DNA of 64,000 nucleotides from assembly GCF_037055275.1 (NCBI RefSeq), contig NZ_CP146343.1, forward strand, positions 1,026,501-1,090,500. Reading direction: 5' to 3'. A program made the position numbers and the translations under genes. This DNA is from Pseudomonas sp. ML2-2023-3 (GTDB lineage: Bacteria; Pseudomonadota; Gammaproteobacteria; Pseudomonadales; Pseudomonadaceae). Within the stretch, counting starts at the first letter, position 1. Each line of letters opens with the position of its first letter. Below, in pieces: positions 26,903 through 34,789 of this stretch. Below the pieces are notes generated by a model that was given only the letters and a program-made list of their open reading frames with translations, was not told where the DNA came from and did no database searches.

Positions 26903-28846
26903 ATGCTGACAATCGTTCTCCCCATTCTGTTGTTCGCGGCACTGGTCCTCGCCGTGATCGGCGCCATCCGTCGAATGAACATGTGGCGCCGTGGCCGCCC
27001 GGCCAAGGTCGATTTGCTGGGTGGCCTGCTGGCCATGCCCAAGCGCTATATGGTCGACCTTCACCACGTCGTTGCCCGCGACAAATACATGGCCAACACC
27101 CACGTCGCCACCGCAGGCGGCTTTGTGCTGGCGGCGGTGCTGGCGATTCTGGTGCACGGCCTGGGGCTGCATAACCGCATCCTGGGCTATGCCTTGCTGT
27201 TCGCTACGGCGCTGATGTTTATCGGCGCGCTCTTTGTGTTCAAACGCCGCCTCAACCCACCGTCGCGCCTGTCCAAAGGCCCCTGGATGCGCCTGCCTAA
27301 AAGCCTGCTGGCGTTTGCCGCAAGCTTTTTTATGCTCACCTTGCCGGTGGCCGGCTTGCTGCCTGAAAACTTTGGTGGCTGGCTGCTGGCGGCGGTGTTG
27401 AGCGTTGGTGTGCTGTGGGGCGTGACGGAGCTGTTCTTCGGCATGACCTGGGGCGGCCCGATGAAACACGCCTTTGCCGGCGCTTTGCACCTGGCCTGGC
27501 ACCGGCGTGCCGAACGCTTTGGCGGCGGTCGATCCACCGGTTTGAAACCCCTGGACCTGAATGACCGCGCCGCGCCGTTGGGGGTGGAAAAACCCGAGGA
27601 CTTCACCTGGAACCAGTTGCTCGGTTTCGACGCCTGTGTGCAGTGCGGCAAGTGCGAAGCTGCGTGCCCGGCGTTTGCCGCCGGGCAGCCGCTCAACCCC
27701 AAGAAGCTGATTCAAGACATGGTGGTGGGTCTGGCAGGTGGCACCGATGCGAACTTCGCCGGCAGCCCTTACCCTGGCAAACCGATAGGTGAGCACGGCG
27801 GCAATCCCCATCAGCCCATCGTCAACGGTCTGGTCGACGCGGACACGCTCTGGTCTTGCACCACTTGCCGGGCCTGTGTCGAAGAGTGCCCGATGATGAT
27901 CGAGCACGTGGATGCCATCGTCGACATGCGCCGATTCCTGACCCTGGAAAAAGGGGCAACGCCTAACAACGGTGCCCAGGTGCTGGATAACCTGATTGCC
28001 ACCGACAACCCCGGCGGTTTTGCACCGGGCGGGCGGATGAACTGGGCGGCGGATTTGAACCTCGACCTGATGCGCGACAAACCCTCGGCGGACGTGCTGT
28101 TCTGGGTCGGCGACGGTGCGTTCGACATGCGCAACCAGCGAACCCTGCGCGCCTTCGTCAAAGTGCTCAAGGCCGCGAAGGTCAACTTTGCCGTGCTGGG
28201 GCTGGAAGAACGGGACAGCGGAGATGTGGCCCGGCGTCTGGGGGATGAGGCCACGTTCCAGGCCTTGGCCAAGCGCAATATCCAGACCCTTGCGCAGTAC
28301 CGCTTCACGCGCATCGTCACCTGCGACCCCCACAGCTTTCATGTGCTTAAAAACGAATACGGCGCCCTTGGCGGTGACTATCTTGTGCAGCATCACAGCA
28401 CATACATGGCCGAGTTGATCGACGCAGGGTTGCTCAACCTGGCTGCGGATACAGGGGGCAGCGTGACCTATCACGACCCGTGTTACCTGGGCCGCTACAA
28501 CGGCGAATACGAGGCGCCGCGCGCTGTGTTGCGAGCGCTGGGCATTGAAGTCAAAGAAATGCAGCGCTCGGGGTTTCGCTCCCGTTGCTGCGGAGGCGGT
28601 GGCGGTGCTCCGATCACCGACATCCCCGGCAAACAGCGTATTCCCGACATGCGCATGGATGACATCCGCGAGACCCTCGCCGAGCGCGTGGCAGTGGGTT
28701 GTCCGCAATGCACCGTCATGCTCGAAGGCGTGGTTGAGCCCCGTCCGCTGATCAAAGACATTGCCGAACTGGTAGCCGATGCCCTGATTGAAGGCGCCGT
28801 ATCTGCCCAACCGGCCAGGCGCGCAGCCCCGGAGGTGATCGCATGA
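26903..28846 (+). CDS. dgcB: dimethylglycine demethylase Fe-S subunit DgcB
   Basis: A 647-aa membrane-linked iron-sulfur protein. Start ATG at 26903 (MLTIVLPILLFAALVLAVIG) with GGGAG upstream. Several N-terminal helices (to about residue 180) precede two 4Fe-4S motifs, C245/C248/C251/C255 (CVQCGKCEAACP) and C319/C322/C325/C329 (CTTCRACVEECP). CCG-type segments follow, including RCCGGGGGAP near the C-terminus. The layout resembles ETF-quinone or heterodisulfide-reductase-like electron carriers. The stop overlaps the etfA start (ATGA), so electrons probably pass among DgcA, EtfAB and DgcB to quinone. Confidence 0.93.
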   Translation: MLTIVLPILLFAALVLAVIGAIRRMNMWRRGRPAKVDLLGGLLAMPKRYMVDLHHVVARDKYMANTHVATAGGFVLAAVLAILVHGLGLHNRILGYALLFATALMFIGALFVFKRRLNPPSRLSKGPWMRLPKSLLAFAASFFMLTLPVAGLLPENFGGWLLAAVLSVGVLWGVTELFFGMTWGGPMKHAFAGALHLAWHRRAERFGGGRSTGLKPLDLNDRAAPLGVEKPEDFTWNQLLGFDACVQCGKCEAACPAFAAGQPLNPKKLIQDMVVGLAGGTDANFAGSPYPGKPIGEHGGNPHQPIVNGLVDADTLWSCTTCRACVEECPMMIEHVDAIVDMRRFLTLEKGATPNNGAQVLDNLIATDNPGGFAPGGRMNWAADLNLDLMRDKPSADVLFWVGDGAFDMRNQRTLRAFVKVLKAAKVNFAVLGLEERDSGDVARRLGDEATFQALAKRNIQTLAQYRFTRIVTCDPHSFHVLKNEYGALGGDYLVQHHSTYMAELIDAGLLNLAADTGGSVTYHDPCYLGRYNGEYEAPRAVLRALGIEVKEMQRSGFRSRCCGGGGGAPITDIPGKQRIPDMRMDDIRETLAERVAVGCPQCTVMLEGVVEPRPLIKDIAELVADALIEGAVSAQPARRAAPEVIA

Positions 28847-30084
28847 GTGACATTATTCGCCGCGATCCGCGCGCCGAGTGGATCGCCCGCAACCGCCTGC
28901 ACCCGTTGCACGCCGCCATGCAACCCCACCAGCAGAGCTGGATGGGGCCTAACGGCGTACTTCGCAAAAACGTGCATGGGGTAGGTTTCATCGGCCCCAA
29001 CGGCATCAAGCGCATCGACCGCAGCGGCGCGCAGCAGGGAGGCACAAGCAAGCGTGCGGCCAGCGCCCAGGTGCAACTGGTGCTGCATCAAGTGTCAGCA
29101 CCGGCGTTTTATATTGGCGTGGTACCGGACATGGTCGGCGGGCGCCTGAGCAGTCATGACCGCGACCTGTTGGGCCTGGCCCGGCAGTTGGCGGGTAGCG
29201 ACGGCGCGGTGTTGGCGGTGGTGTTTGGCGAATCAAAAGAAACCGCTTTTGCCACGGCGGGCGTGGATCGGCTGCTGCTGCTCGACAGTGAAGGTTATGC
29301 ACCGGAGCAACAGGTACTGGGGTTGCGGGCTGTGGATAACCAGTTTGCACCCAGGCATTGGTTGTTGCCTGACAGCCGCAGCGGCGGGGCGGAGTTGGGT
29401 CGGCGCTTTGCCGCAAGCTTGGGCGAACGCCCGGCCACGCGGGTGTGGCAGGTCAAGGACGGGGCTTGTGTGGGACGCGCTGGCGCGGGCCAGCAAGACG
29501 TGGCGCAGCCATTGCCGCGCTTGATCCTGGCCGCCGCCGAGTGCGCCGAACCGGTCAGCGAAACCCGTCACGAGGCCTTGGAGGTGCAGTTATCCACAGC
29601 GATTGCGAGCTGCCTGCCGCGGATTGAAGATTTGGGCGCGGTGGCGGTCGATCCGGCTGCGATACCCATGGCCGAAGCCGAATTTATCCTCAGTGGCGGT
29701 AACGGGATTAAAGACTGGGGACTTTTCCACAAGGCTGCCGTTGCCCTGGGGGCCACTGAAGGCGCTTCCCGTGTGGCGGTGGATGATGGCTTTATGGCCC
29801 GGGAGCGTCAGGTCGGTGCCAGTGGGGTTTGGGTCACGGCACGGGTCTACGTGGCGGTCGGTATCAGCGGTGCAATTCAGCATCTGCAAGGGATTGGCGC
29901 CTGCGACAAAGTGGTGGCGATCAACCTGGACCCCGGTTGCGACATGATCAAGCGCGCTGACCTGTCGGTGATTGGCGATGGAACGGCCGTGCTTGAGGCA
30001 TTGATTGTGGCTGTGGATAACTGGCGCAACGCATCTTCCGGGGGGGCGGGCTTGCTCGCGAATCAGGCGACCCGGTCTGCCTGA
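28843..30084 (+). CDS. etfA: electron transfer flavoprotein alpha subunit (dgc-linked)
   Basis: A 413-aa ETF alpha subunit. The FAD-binding C-terminal domain shows FILSGGNGIK, GATEGASRVAVDDGF, VGASGVWV, VAVGISGAIQHLQGI and VVAINLDPGCDMIKRADL, all ETF-alpha hallmarks. Start ATG at 28843 overlaps the dgcB stop. It carries electrons from a dehydrogenase such as DgcA. The last residues (after NASS) are encoded by a REP sequence that has taken over the 3' end. It also contains two perfect DnaA boxes (29590, 30012). Confidence 0.9.
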   Translation: MSDIIRRDPRAEWIARNRLHPLHAAMQPHQQSWMGPNGVLRKNVHGVGFIGPNGIKRIDRSGAQQGGTSKRAASAQVQLVLHQVSAPAFYIGVVPDMVGGRLSSHDRDLLGLARQLAGSDGAVLAVVFGESKETAFATAGVDRLLLLDSEGYAPEQQVLGLRAVDNQFAPRHWLLPDSRSGGAELGRRFAASLGERPATRVWQVKDGACVGRAGAGQQDVAQPLPRLILAAAECAEPVSETRHEALEVQLSTAIASCLPRIEDLGAVAVDPAAIPMAEAEFILSGGNGIKDWGLFHKAAVALGATEGASRVAVDDGFMARERQVGASGVWVTARVYVAVGISGAIQHLQGIGACDKVVAINLDPGCDMIKRADLSVIGDGTAVLEALIVAVDNWRNASSGGAGLLANQATRSA

Positions 30085-30122
30085 TACACCGAGGCGATCC
30101 TGCGCAGGCAGCCCGCTCCCAC
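30037..30122. repeat. degenerate REP pair, family 2, overlapping etfA 3' end
   Basis: A G-rich degenerate left arm (GGGGGGGCGGGCTTGCTCGCG, quoted short: GCGGGCTTGCTCGCG ending at 30060) and a right arm ending GCCCGCTCCCACA at 30122 bracket the etfA stop codon. The left arm is read in frame as the etfA C-terminus. Confidence 0.75.
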
Positions 30123-30141
30123 ATTGTCTGGAGATTTATTA

Positions 30142-30912
30142 ATGAGCATCGCCACCGTTGCACTGGTTTCAATCGGCGCCCACCCGGCTTCAGGCCGCGC
30201 CCGCCGCGCCGAGCAGGACGCCCGCGCTGTCGAACTGGGCCTGGAGCTGGCTGGGGATAACTTGCATGTGCTGCACGCTGGCAATCCCCACGAGTCCGCC
30301 TTGCGCGCCTATCTGGGCATGGGACTGGACGAGTTGCATGTGCTGGAGCAACCGGATGGCGCCGATGTGGTCCCGGTACTGCGCGATTACATCCGTGAAG
30401 CGGGCGTACAACTGGTGCTGACCGGCAGCCAGGCGGAAACCGGCGAAGGTTCTGGAATGTTGCCGTACCTGTTGGCCGAGCAACTCGGCTGGCCGCTGGT
30501 GGTGGGTGTGGCGCAGATCGAATCTATCCACAGCGGTGTGGCGCAGTTGCTGCAAGCCCTGCCTCGGGGGCAGCGTCGTCGGTTGCAAGTACGGCTGCCG
30601 TTTGTGATCACTGTGGATAACGCCGCCCCCAAGGCCCGGCAAAGCGCTTATGGCCCCGCCACCCGGGGGCTGGTCAACGCTGAAGTGGTTGAAGTCACGG
30701 TGGATGAGTTATCCACAAAGGGTGTGCTGCAACCTGCCAAGCCGCGGCCCAAGCGCTTGAAAGTGATCAAGGCCAAAAGTGGCGCAGATCGCATGAAAGC
30801 AGCCACAGCCAAGGCCGTTGGCGGCTCCGGGCAAGTACTCAAGGGTGTGAGTGCCGAAGAGGGTGCCCAGGCTATTTTGAAGCTGCTGGTTGAAGAAGGC
30901 GTGGTGCGCTGA
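30142..30912 (+). CDS. etfB: electron transfer flavoprotein beta subunit (dgc-linked)
   Basis: A 256-aa ETF beta subunit partner of the preceding alpha subunit. Start ATG at 30142 (MSIATVALVSIGAHPASG) with GGAG upstream. The beta-subunit blocks are seen as LVLTGSQAETGEGSGMLPYL and LGWPLVVGVAQI, followed by LPFVITVDNAAPKARQ. It closes the dipeptidase-DUF5943-dgcAB-etfAB run. Two perfect DnaA boxes lie within it (30612, 30709), the second using the rare leucine codon TTA. Confidence 0.9.
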   Translation: MSIATVALVSIGAHPASGRARRAEQDARAVELGLELAGDNLHVLHAGNPHESALRAYLGMGLDELHVLEQPDGADVVPVLRDYIREAGVQLVLTGSQAETGEGSGMLPYLLAEQLGWPLVVGVAQIESIHSGVAQLLQALPRGQRRRLQVRLPFVITVDNAAPKARQSAYGPATRGLVNAEVVEVTVDELSTKGVLQPAKPRPKRLKVIKAKSGADRMKAATAKAVGGSGQVLKGVSAEEGAQAILKLLVEEGVVR

Positions 30913-30941
30913 TACTTGCCCACAAAGTCTGTTAGCGCTTA

Positions 30942-31011
30942 TGTGGATAAGTTGTTTGCTGTCGTCTAAGACCCATACAAACCGTGGCTTACAGGCTTCT
31001 GATCAAAAAAC
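30942..31011 (+). repeat. 70-bp direct repeat unit A
   Basis: Starts with TGTGGATAAG and ends with ATCAAAAAAC. Aligned without gaps to unit B it matches at about 48 of 70 bases. Confidence 0.65.
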
Positions 31012-31133
31012 ACCCAATTCATTGCTTTATCCACCGTCTGGTTGTTAAACCCTTGAATAATCGGAGCCTTAAGGGGTTTTCCACAGTGAAACGAGGCGGT
31101 GCATAAGTTGCGCACAATCTCTGTTGGTGGATA

Positions 31134-31203
31134 TGTGGATAAGGTGTTCGCGGCTGGCTACAGGCCACGTGTTACGTGGCTTACAGTGCTCTGTACAAAA
31201 AAC
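31134..31203 (+). repeat. 70-bp direct repeat unit B
   Basis: Starts with TGTGGATAAG and ends with TACAAAAAAC. It begins 192 bp after unit A and continues into ATCAATTGATCATT, part of which recurs after unit C. Confidence 0.65.
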
Positions 31204-31262
31204 GATCAATTGATCATTCGGGCATAACTTGTCCACTTCCCCACAATTGCTGTGGGTGTGCC

Positions 31263-31332
31263 TGTGGACAAGATGTTGGTGAAGGGCTGTAGGCCTTTGA
31301 ATGCATGGCCTGCAGACTGTTGGTCAAAAATT
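31263..31332 (+). repeat. 70-bp direct repeat unit C
   Basis: Starts with TGTGGACAAG and ends with GTCAAAAATT, followed by GATCATT as in unit B. About 42 of 70 bases match unit B without gaps; it begins 129 bp after unit B. Confidence 0.6.
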
Positions 31333-31439
31333 GATCATTGAGTGGCAATATCTGGTTATACAGGTGGCCCGCCGTGGCCTTGTAGCCCTGGATGAGGCCG
31401 GGCTAAAAAGGGCGCCCAAAGTCCTGTGGAGTACAGAAA

Positions 31440-32015
31440 ATGAGCGTTTTATTTCGTCCGGCCGAGCGCGCCGATGCGCGGGAGATTGCTCGCCTGTTTC
31501 AAATTTCGTCCGAAGGATGTGCCGACTATATCTGGAGCCTGATCGCACAACCGGGGCAGGCGCTGCTGGACGTGGGTGAAATGCGTTACGCACGCGAAGG
31601 CGTTATTTTTTCCTATGAAAACTGCCTGATTGCCGAGGCCGAGGGCCAGGTGATTGGCATGATGCACAGCTTTGTGATGCATCACGACCCTGATGCCGTG
31701 GCTGAGACCGATCCGGTGTTGGCGCCTTATGCGGACATGGAAATCCCGGACACGCTGTACATCTCGAGCCTGGCCCTGCACGAGGGCTGGCGAAGTCTTG
31801 GGCTGGGAGCCCGATTCCTGCAGCACGCCAGGGAGCGCTGCGCCGAACTGGGCCTGACGGGCTTGAGCCTGATCGACTATGCGGCGAACACGGGTGCCCG
31901 CCGGTTTTATGAGCGCCATGGTTTCGAGATCGTCAAAACCTGTCAGGTCACACCCCACCCGCTGATCCGCGTGACGGGTGAGGCGTATTTGATGCTCTGG
32001 CCGTTTTCCAGCTAG
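31440..32015 (+). CDS. GNAT-family N-acetyltransferase
   Basis: A 191-aa acetyltransferase of the GNAT superfamily (MSVLFRPAERADAREIARLF). The acetyl-CoA motif A region is ISSLALHEGWRSLGLGARFL near residue 115, followed by LIDYAANTGARRFYERHGFE typical of motif B. TGGAG precedes the ATG. It is convergent with gbcA. Substrate unknown; a GNAT gene in this position near gbcA is, as I recall, common in Pseudomonas, but no role in betaine use is known to me. Confidence 0.85.
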   Translation: MSVLFRPAERADAREIARLFQISSEGCADYIWSLIAQPGQALLDVGEMRYAREGVIFSYENCLIAEAEGQVIGMMHSFVMHHDPDAVAETDPVLAPYADMEIPDTLYISSLALHEGWRSLGLGARFLQHARERCAELGLTGLSLIDYAANTGARRFYERHGFEIVKTCQVTPHPLIRVTGEAYLMLWPFSS

Positions 32016-32041
32016 CCACCTCTGCTTCCACAGGTGGGTGT

Positions 32042-33334
32042 CTATTGGGCAACTATGCCCTTGAGGTACGGCGCTGGCGCCGCCCCCAGGTTGTTCAGCA
32101 GCCGCTCGCTGTACCAGTCGATAAAGTTCACCACGCCAAACTCGTAGGTCTTGGAGTAAGGCCCCGGCTGGTAGGCGATTGAGTTGATGCCGCGCTGGTT
32201 CTCTTCGGCCAGCCGGCGGTCCTGGTCGTTGGTGGCGTCCCAGACCTTGCGCATGCGTTCCACGTCGTAATCCACGCCCTCAACCGCATCCTTGTGGACC
32301 AGCCATTTGGTGGTGACTATGGTTTCCTGCGCGCTGATCGGCCACACGGTAAACACAATGATGTGATCGCCCATGCAGTGGTTCCACGAGTGCGGCAGGT
32401 GCAGGATGCGCATCGAGCCCAGGTCCGGGTTTTTGATCCGTCCCATGAGTTTTGCGCAGCCTTGCTTGCCATCCAGGGTCATGGACACGGTGCCCTTGAG
32501 CAGCGGCATGCGCACAATACGGTTACGCAGGCCGAAACTGGCGTGTGCATAAGGAATCTTTTCTGCGTCCCAGGCAGCAGCCGACGCGGCTACGTGATCC
32601 TTGAATGCCTGATCGGCCCGTGGATCGGTGACGTCGTCCCACTCCAGCAGGGTCTTGAGCAGTTCGGGGTGGGACGCGTTGCAGTGATAGCACTCGCGGT
32701 TGTTTTCCAGCACCAGCTTCCAGTTGGCTTTTTCCACCAGGGTGGTCTGAATCGCCACCTTGGTGTTTTCCATGTCGTAGGGTTCCATGTAGTGGTTCAG
32801 CGTGGCCAGGAACTCGTCGATGGCAGGCGGGTTCTCGGCCAGGCTGATAAAGATGTAGCCGCCCGCGGTTTTGACGTTTACCGGCTTGAGGCCGTATTGC
32901 TTCATGTCGAAATCGGCGCCCATCTCGGTGCCGGCAAACAGCAGGCGCCCGTCCAGTTCGTAGGTCCACTGGTGGTAATGGCACACCAGCTTGGCAACCT
33001 TGCCCTTTTCGCTGGTGCACAACCGTGAGCCGCGATGGCGGCACACGTTATGAAAGGCATGCACCTGGCCTTCGGCGCCGCGAATCACGATGATCGGGTT
33101 CTTGCCTATTTGCAGGGTCAGAAAGTTGCCCTTGGCCGGGATCTCGCAGGTCATGCCTGCAATCAGCCACTCTTTCTGGAAGATCTCCTGCATGTCGATG
33201 TCGAACAGCCGCTCGTCGTTGTAAAACGGCTGCGGCAGCGAAAACGTGCGTTCGCGGTTCTGCAACATCTCGGCGGTGGCCTTGCGTGCGGGTTCCAGTG
33301 GATCGCCCAGGCTCAGGTTTGCGGTGACGTCCAT
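32042..33334 (-). CDS. gbcA: glycine betaine monooxygenase oxygenase subunit GbcA
   Basis: A 430-aa Rieske non-heme iron oxygenase removing one methyl group from glycine betaine to give dimethylglycine and formaldehyde. Start ATG at 33334 (MDVTANLSLGDPLEP) with AGGA nine bases upstream. Rieske ligands are C98, H100, C118 and H121 (VCRHRGS and VCHYHQW). The mononuclear iron histidines are H217 and H222 in NNRECYHCNASHPE. It is divergent from gbcB across 282 bp; both are GbdR targets in P. aeruginosa. Confidence 0.96.
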   Translation of the reverse strand: MDVTANLSLGDPLEPARKATAEMLQNRERTFSLPQPFYNDERLFDIDMQEIFQKEWLIAGMTCEIPAKGNFLTLQIGKNPIIVIRGAEGQVHAFHNVCRHRGSRLCTSEKGKVAKLVCHYHQWTYELDGRLLFAGTEMGADFDMKQYGLKPVNVKTAGGYIFISLAENPPAIDEFLATLNHYMEPYDMENTKVAIQTTLVEKANWKLVLENNRECYHCNASHPELLKTLLEWDDVTDPRADQAFKDHVAASAAAWDAEKIPYAHASFGLRNRIVRMPLLKGTVSMTLDGKQGCAKLMGRIKNPDLGSMRILHLPHSWNHCMGDHIIVFTVWPISAQETIVTTKWLVHKDAVEGVDYDVERMRKVWDATNDQDRRLAEENQRGINSIAYQPGPYSKTYEFGVVNFIDWYSERLLNNLGAAPAPYLKGIVAQ

Positions 33335-33616
33335 CGTTGTAATCCTCATGGCCATCGTATGTGGCCTAAAAGTGGCTGATCAGGGGTGCGACGCAAGGCA
33401 AAGCATTTACGGTAGTGTGTGGCGCTGAGTGTGCGTTCGAAGTGTTGCGATGCCTTATCTGCGGGCGACATGGCCAAATCTGTTCCCGACGCGCGAGCCC
33501 CTGTTTTCAGGGGCTGGTCGCCATAAGCATGTGAATGTCGCGAATAGATAAATGGCCGCCTCGGGGCATGCGCAGAATCGCCAGCAAGAGGCCGGTTGTC
33601 GGCCGTGGAGAAACGC
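33335..33616. promoter_or_regulatory. gbcA-gbcB divergent promoter region
   Basis: A 282-bp region with a perfect hairpin AGCCCCTG TTTT CAGGGGCT (33496-33515). Next to it GTCGC is repeated 20 bp apart (33517-33521, 33537-33541), recalling the GGTCG direct repeat between cbcX and sdaB. GbdR binding is plausible but unproven. GGAG at 33607-33610 serves gbcB. Confidence 0.45.
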
Positions 33617-34717
33617 ATGTCCAACAGCTTTCTGAACCCTGTAACCACCCAGACCTGGGCCAACGGCCGACACATCGTGCGATGCGTCAAAGTCATTCAG
33701 GAAACCTGGGACGTGCGCACCTTCTGTTTTATGGCCGACCAGCCGATTCTGTTCTTTTTCAAGCCGGGGCAGTTCGTCACCCTGGAGCTGGAAATCGATG
33801 GCGACCCGGTGATGCGCTCGTACACTATCTCCAGCTCGCCTTCGGTGCCCTACAGCTTTTCGGTGACGATCAAGCGTGTACCGGGCGGGCGGGTGTCCAA
33901 CTGGCTGCACGACAACCTGCAGGAAGGCCAGGAACTGGCCGTACACGGGCCGGTCGGGCTGTTCAACGCCATTGATGCACCGAGCCCCAAGGTGCTGTAC
34001 CTGAGCGGCGGCGTCGGGATTACCCCGGTCATGTCGATGGCGCGGTGGTTTTACGACACCAACGCCAATGTCGACATGGTGTTTATCCACAGCGCCCGTT
34101 CGCCCAAAGACATCATTTATCACCGCGAGCTGGAACACATGGCTTCGCGCATCGACAACTTCAGCCTGCACCTGATCTGTGAAAAACACGGGTTGGGTGA
34201 GCCGTGGGCCGGGTATCGCGGCTATCTGAACCACAAAATGCTTGAGCTGATGGCGCCCGACTTCATGGAGCGCGAGGTGTTCTGCTGCGGGCCTACGCCT
34301 TACATGAATGCGGTCAAGCGCCTGCTGGAGAACAACGGCTTTGACATGAGCCGGTATCACGAGGAGTCCTTTGGTGCGACGCCGCCCGAAGCCAGGGCCG
34401 ATGCGGTGGAGCAAGCCGAGCAGGCGGCCGAGGCGCCGGAGCTGGACCTGGCGGATTTGAATCAGGTGGAATTTACCGCGTCGGGCAAGAGCATCCGCGT
34501 GGGCCCGGCCGAAACCGTGCATGCTGCGGCGGCCAAGCTGGGGCTGCTGATTCCCAAGGCGTGCGGCATGGGGATTTGCGGCACCTGCAAGGTGCTCAAG
34601 CTGGGCGGCGAAGTCGAGATGGACCACAACGGCGGCATCACCGACGAAGACGTTGCCGAAGGCTATATTTTGTCGTGCTGCAGCGTGCCCAAGGGCGATG
34701 TGCGGATCGAGTTTTAA
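33617..34717 (+). CDS. gbcB: glycine betaine monooxygenase reductase subunit GbcB
   Basis: A 366-aa reductase passing NAD(P)H electrons to GbcA. An N-terminal FAD domain (RSYTISSSP near residue 69), an NAD domain (YLSGGVGITPVMSMARW near residue 125, CCGPTPYMNAV near residue 225) and a C-terminal plant-type 2Fe-2S domain with CGMGICGTCKV plus a distal cysteine near SCCS are visible. Start ATG at 33617 with GGAG upstream. Divergent from gbcA. The type VI island begins just after its stop. Confidence 0.95.
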   Translation: MSNSFLNPVTTQTWANGRHIVRCVKVIQETWDVRTFCFMADQPILFFFKPGQFVTLELEIDGDPVMRSYTISSSPSVPYSFSVTIKRVPGGRVSNWLHDNLQEGQELAVHGPVGLFNAIDAPSPKVLYLSGGVGITPVMSMARWFYDTNANVDMVFIHSARSPKDIIYHRELEHMASRIDNFSLHLICEKHGLGEPWAGYRGYLNHKMLELMAPDFMEREVFCCGPTPYMNAVKRLLENNGFDMSRYHEESFGATPPEARADAVEQAEQAAEAPELDLADLNQVEFTASGKSIRVGPAETVHAAAAKLGLLIPKACGMGICGTCKVLKLGGEVEMDHNGGITDEDVAEGYILSCCSVPKGDVRIEF

Positions 34718-34789
34718 GGTGCATTCAAGGCAGCAGGGCGACGATTGCTGTGCAAGCGGTTAGCGCCCCGATGGTTTGGTTTAGCGAGT

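Larger units (their letters stand above)
29590..31271. promoter_or_regulatory. cluster of DnaA boxes (candidate DnaA-binding locus)
   Basis: Six perfect DnaA boxes (TTATCCACA or its complement TGTGGATAA) occur at 29590-29598, 30012-30020, 30612-30620, 30709-30717, 30942-30950 and 31134-31142. One-mismatch forms lie at 29723, 30524, 31027, 31077 and 31263, and a further partial match at 31229. I saw only one other perfect box in the window (49194, in glyA). The density is far above chance for a 9-mer, and the boxes run through etfA, etfB and the following gene-free region. Biological role is inferred, not known. Confidence 0.7.
30913..31439. promoter_or_regulatory. 527-bp gene-free region with DnaA boxes and repeats
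   Basis: No protein or known RNA was recognised. The region is less GC-rich than its neighbours and holds two perfect DnaA boxes (30942, 31134), several near matches, three related ~70-bp direct repeats and a 12-bp palindrome GATCAATTGATC (31204-31215). A hairpin GCCACGT GTT ACGTGGC lies in the second repeat. It separates etfB from the GNAT gene. Confidence 0.7.

Noticed and set aside
26735..28810. Long open frame antisense to dgcB (about 690 codons)
   Set aside because: Shadow of dgcB, whose Fe-S motifs and ATGA coupling to etfA prove the + strand is coding.
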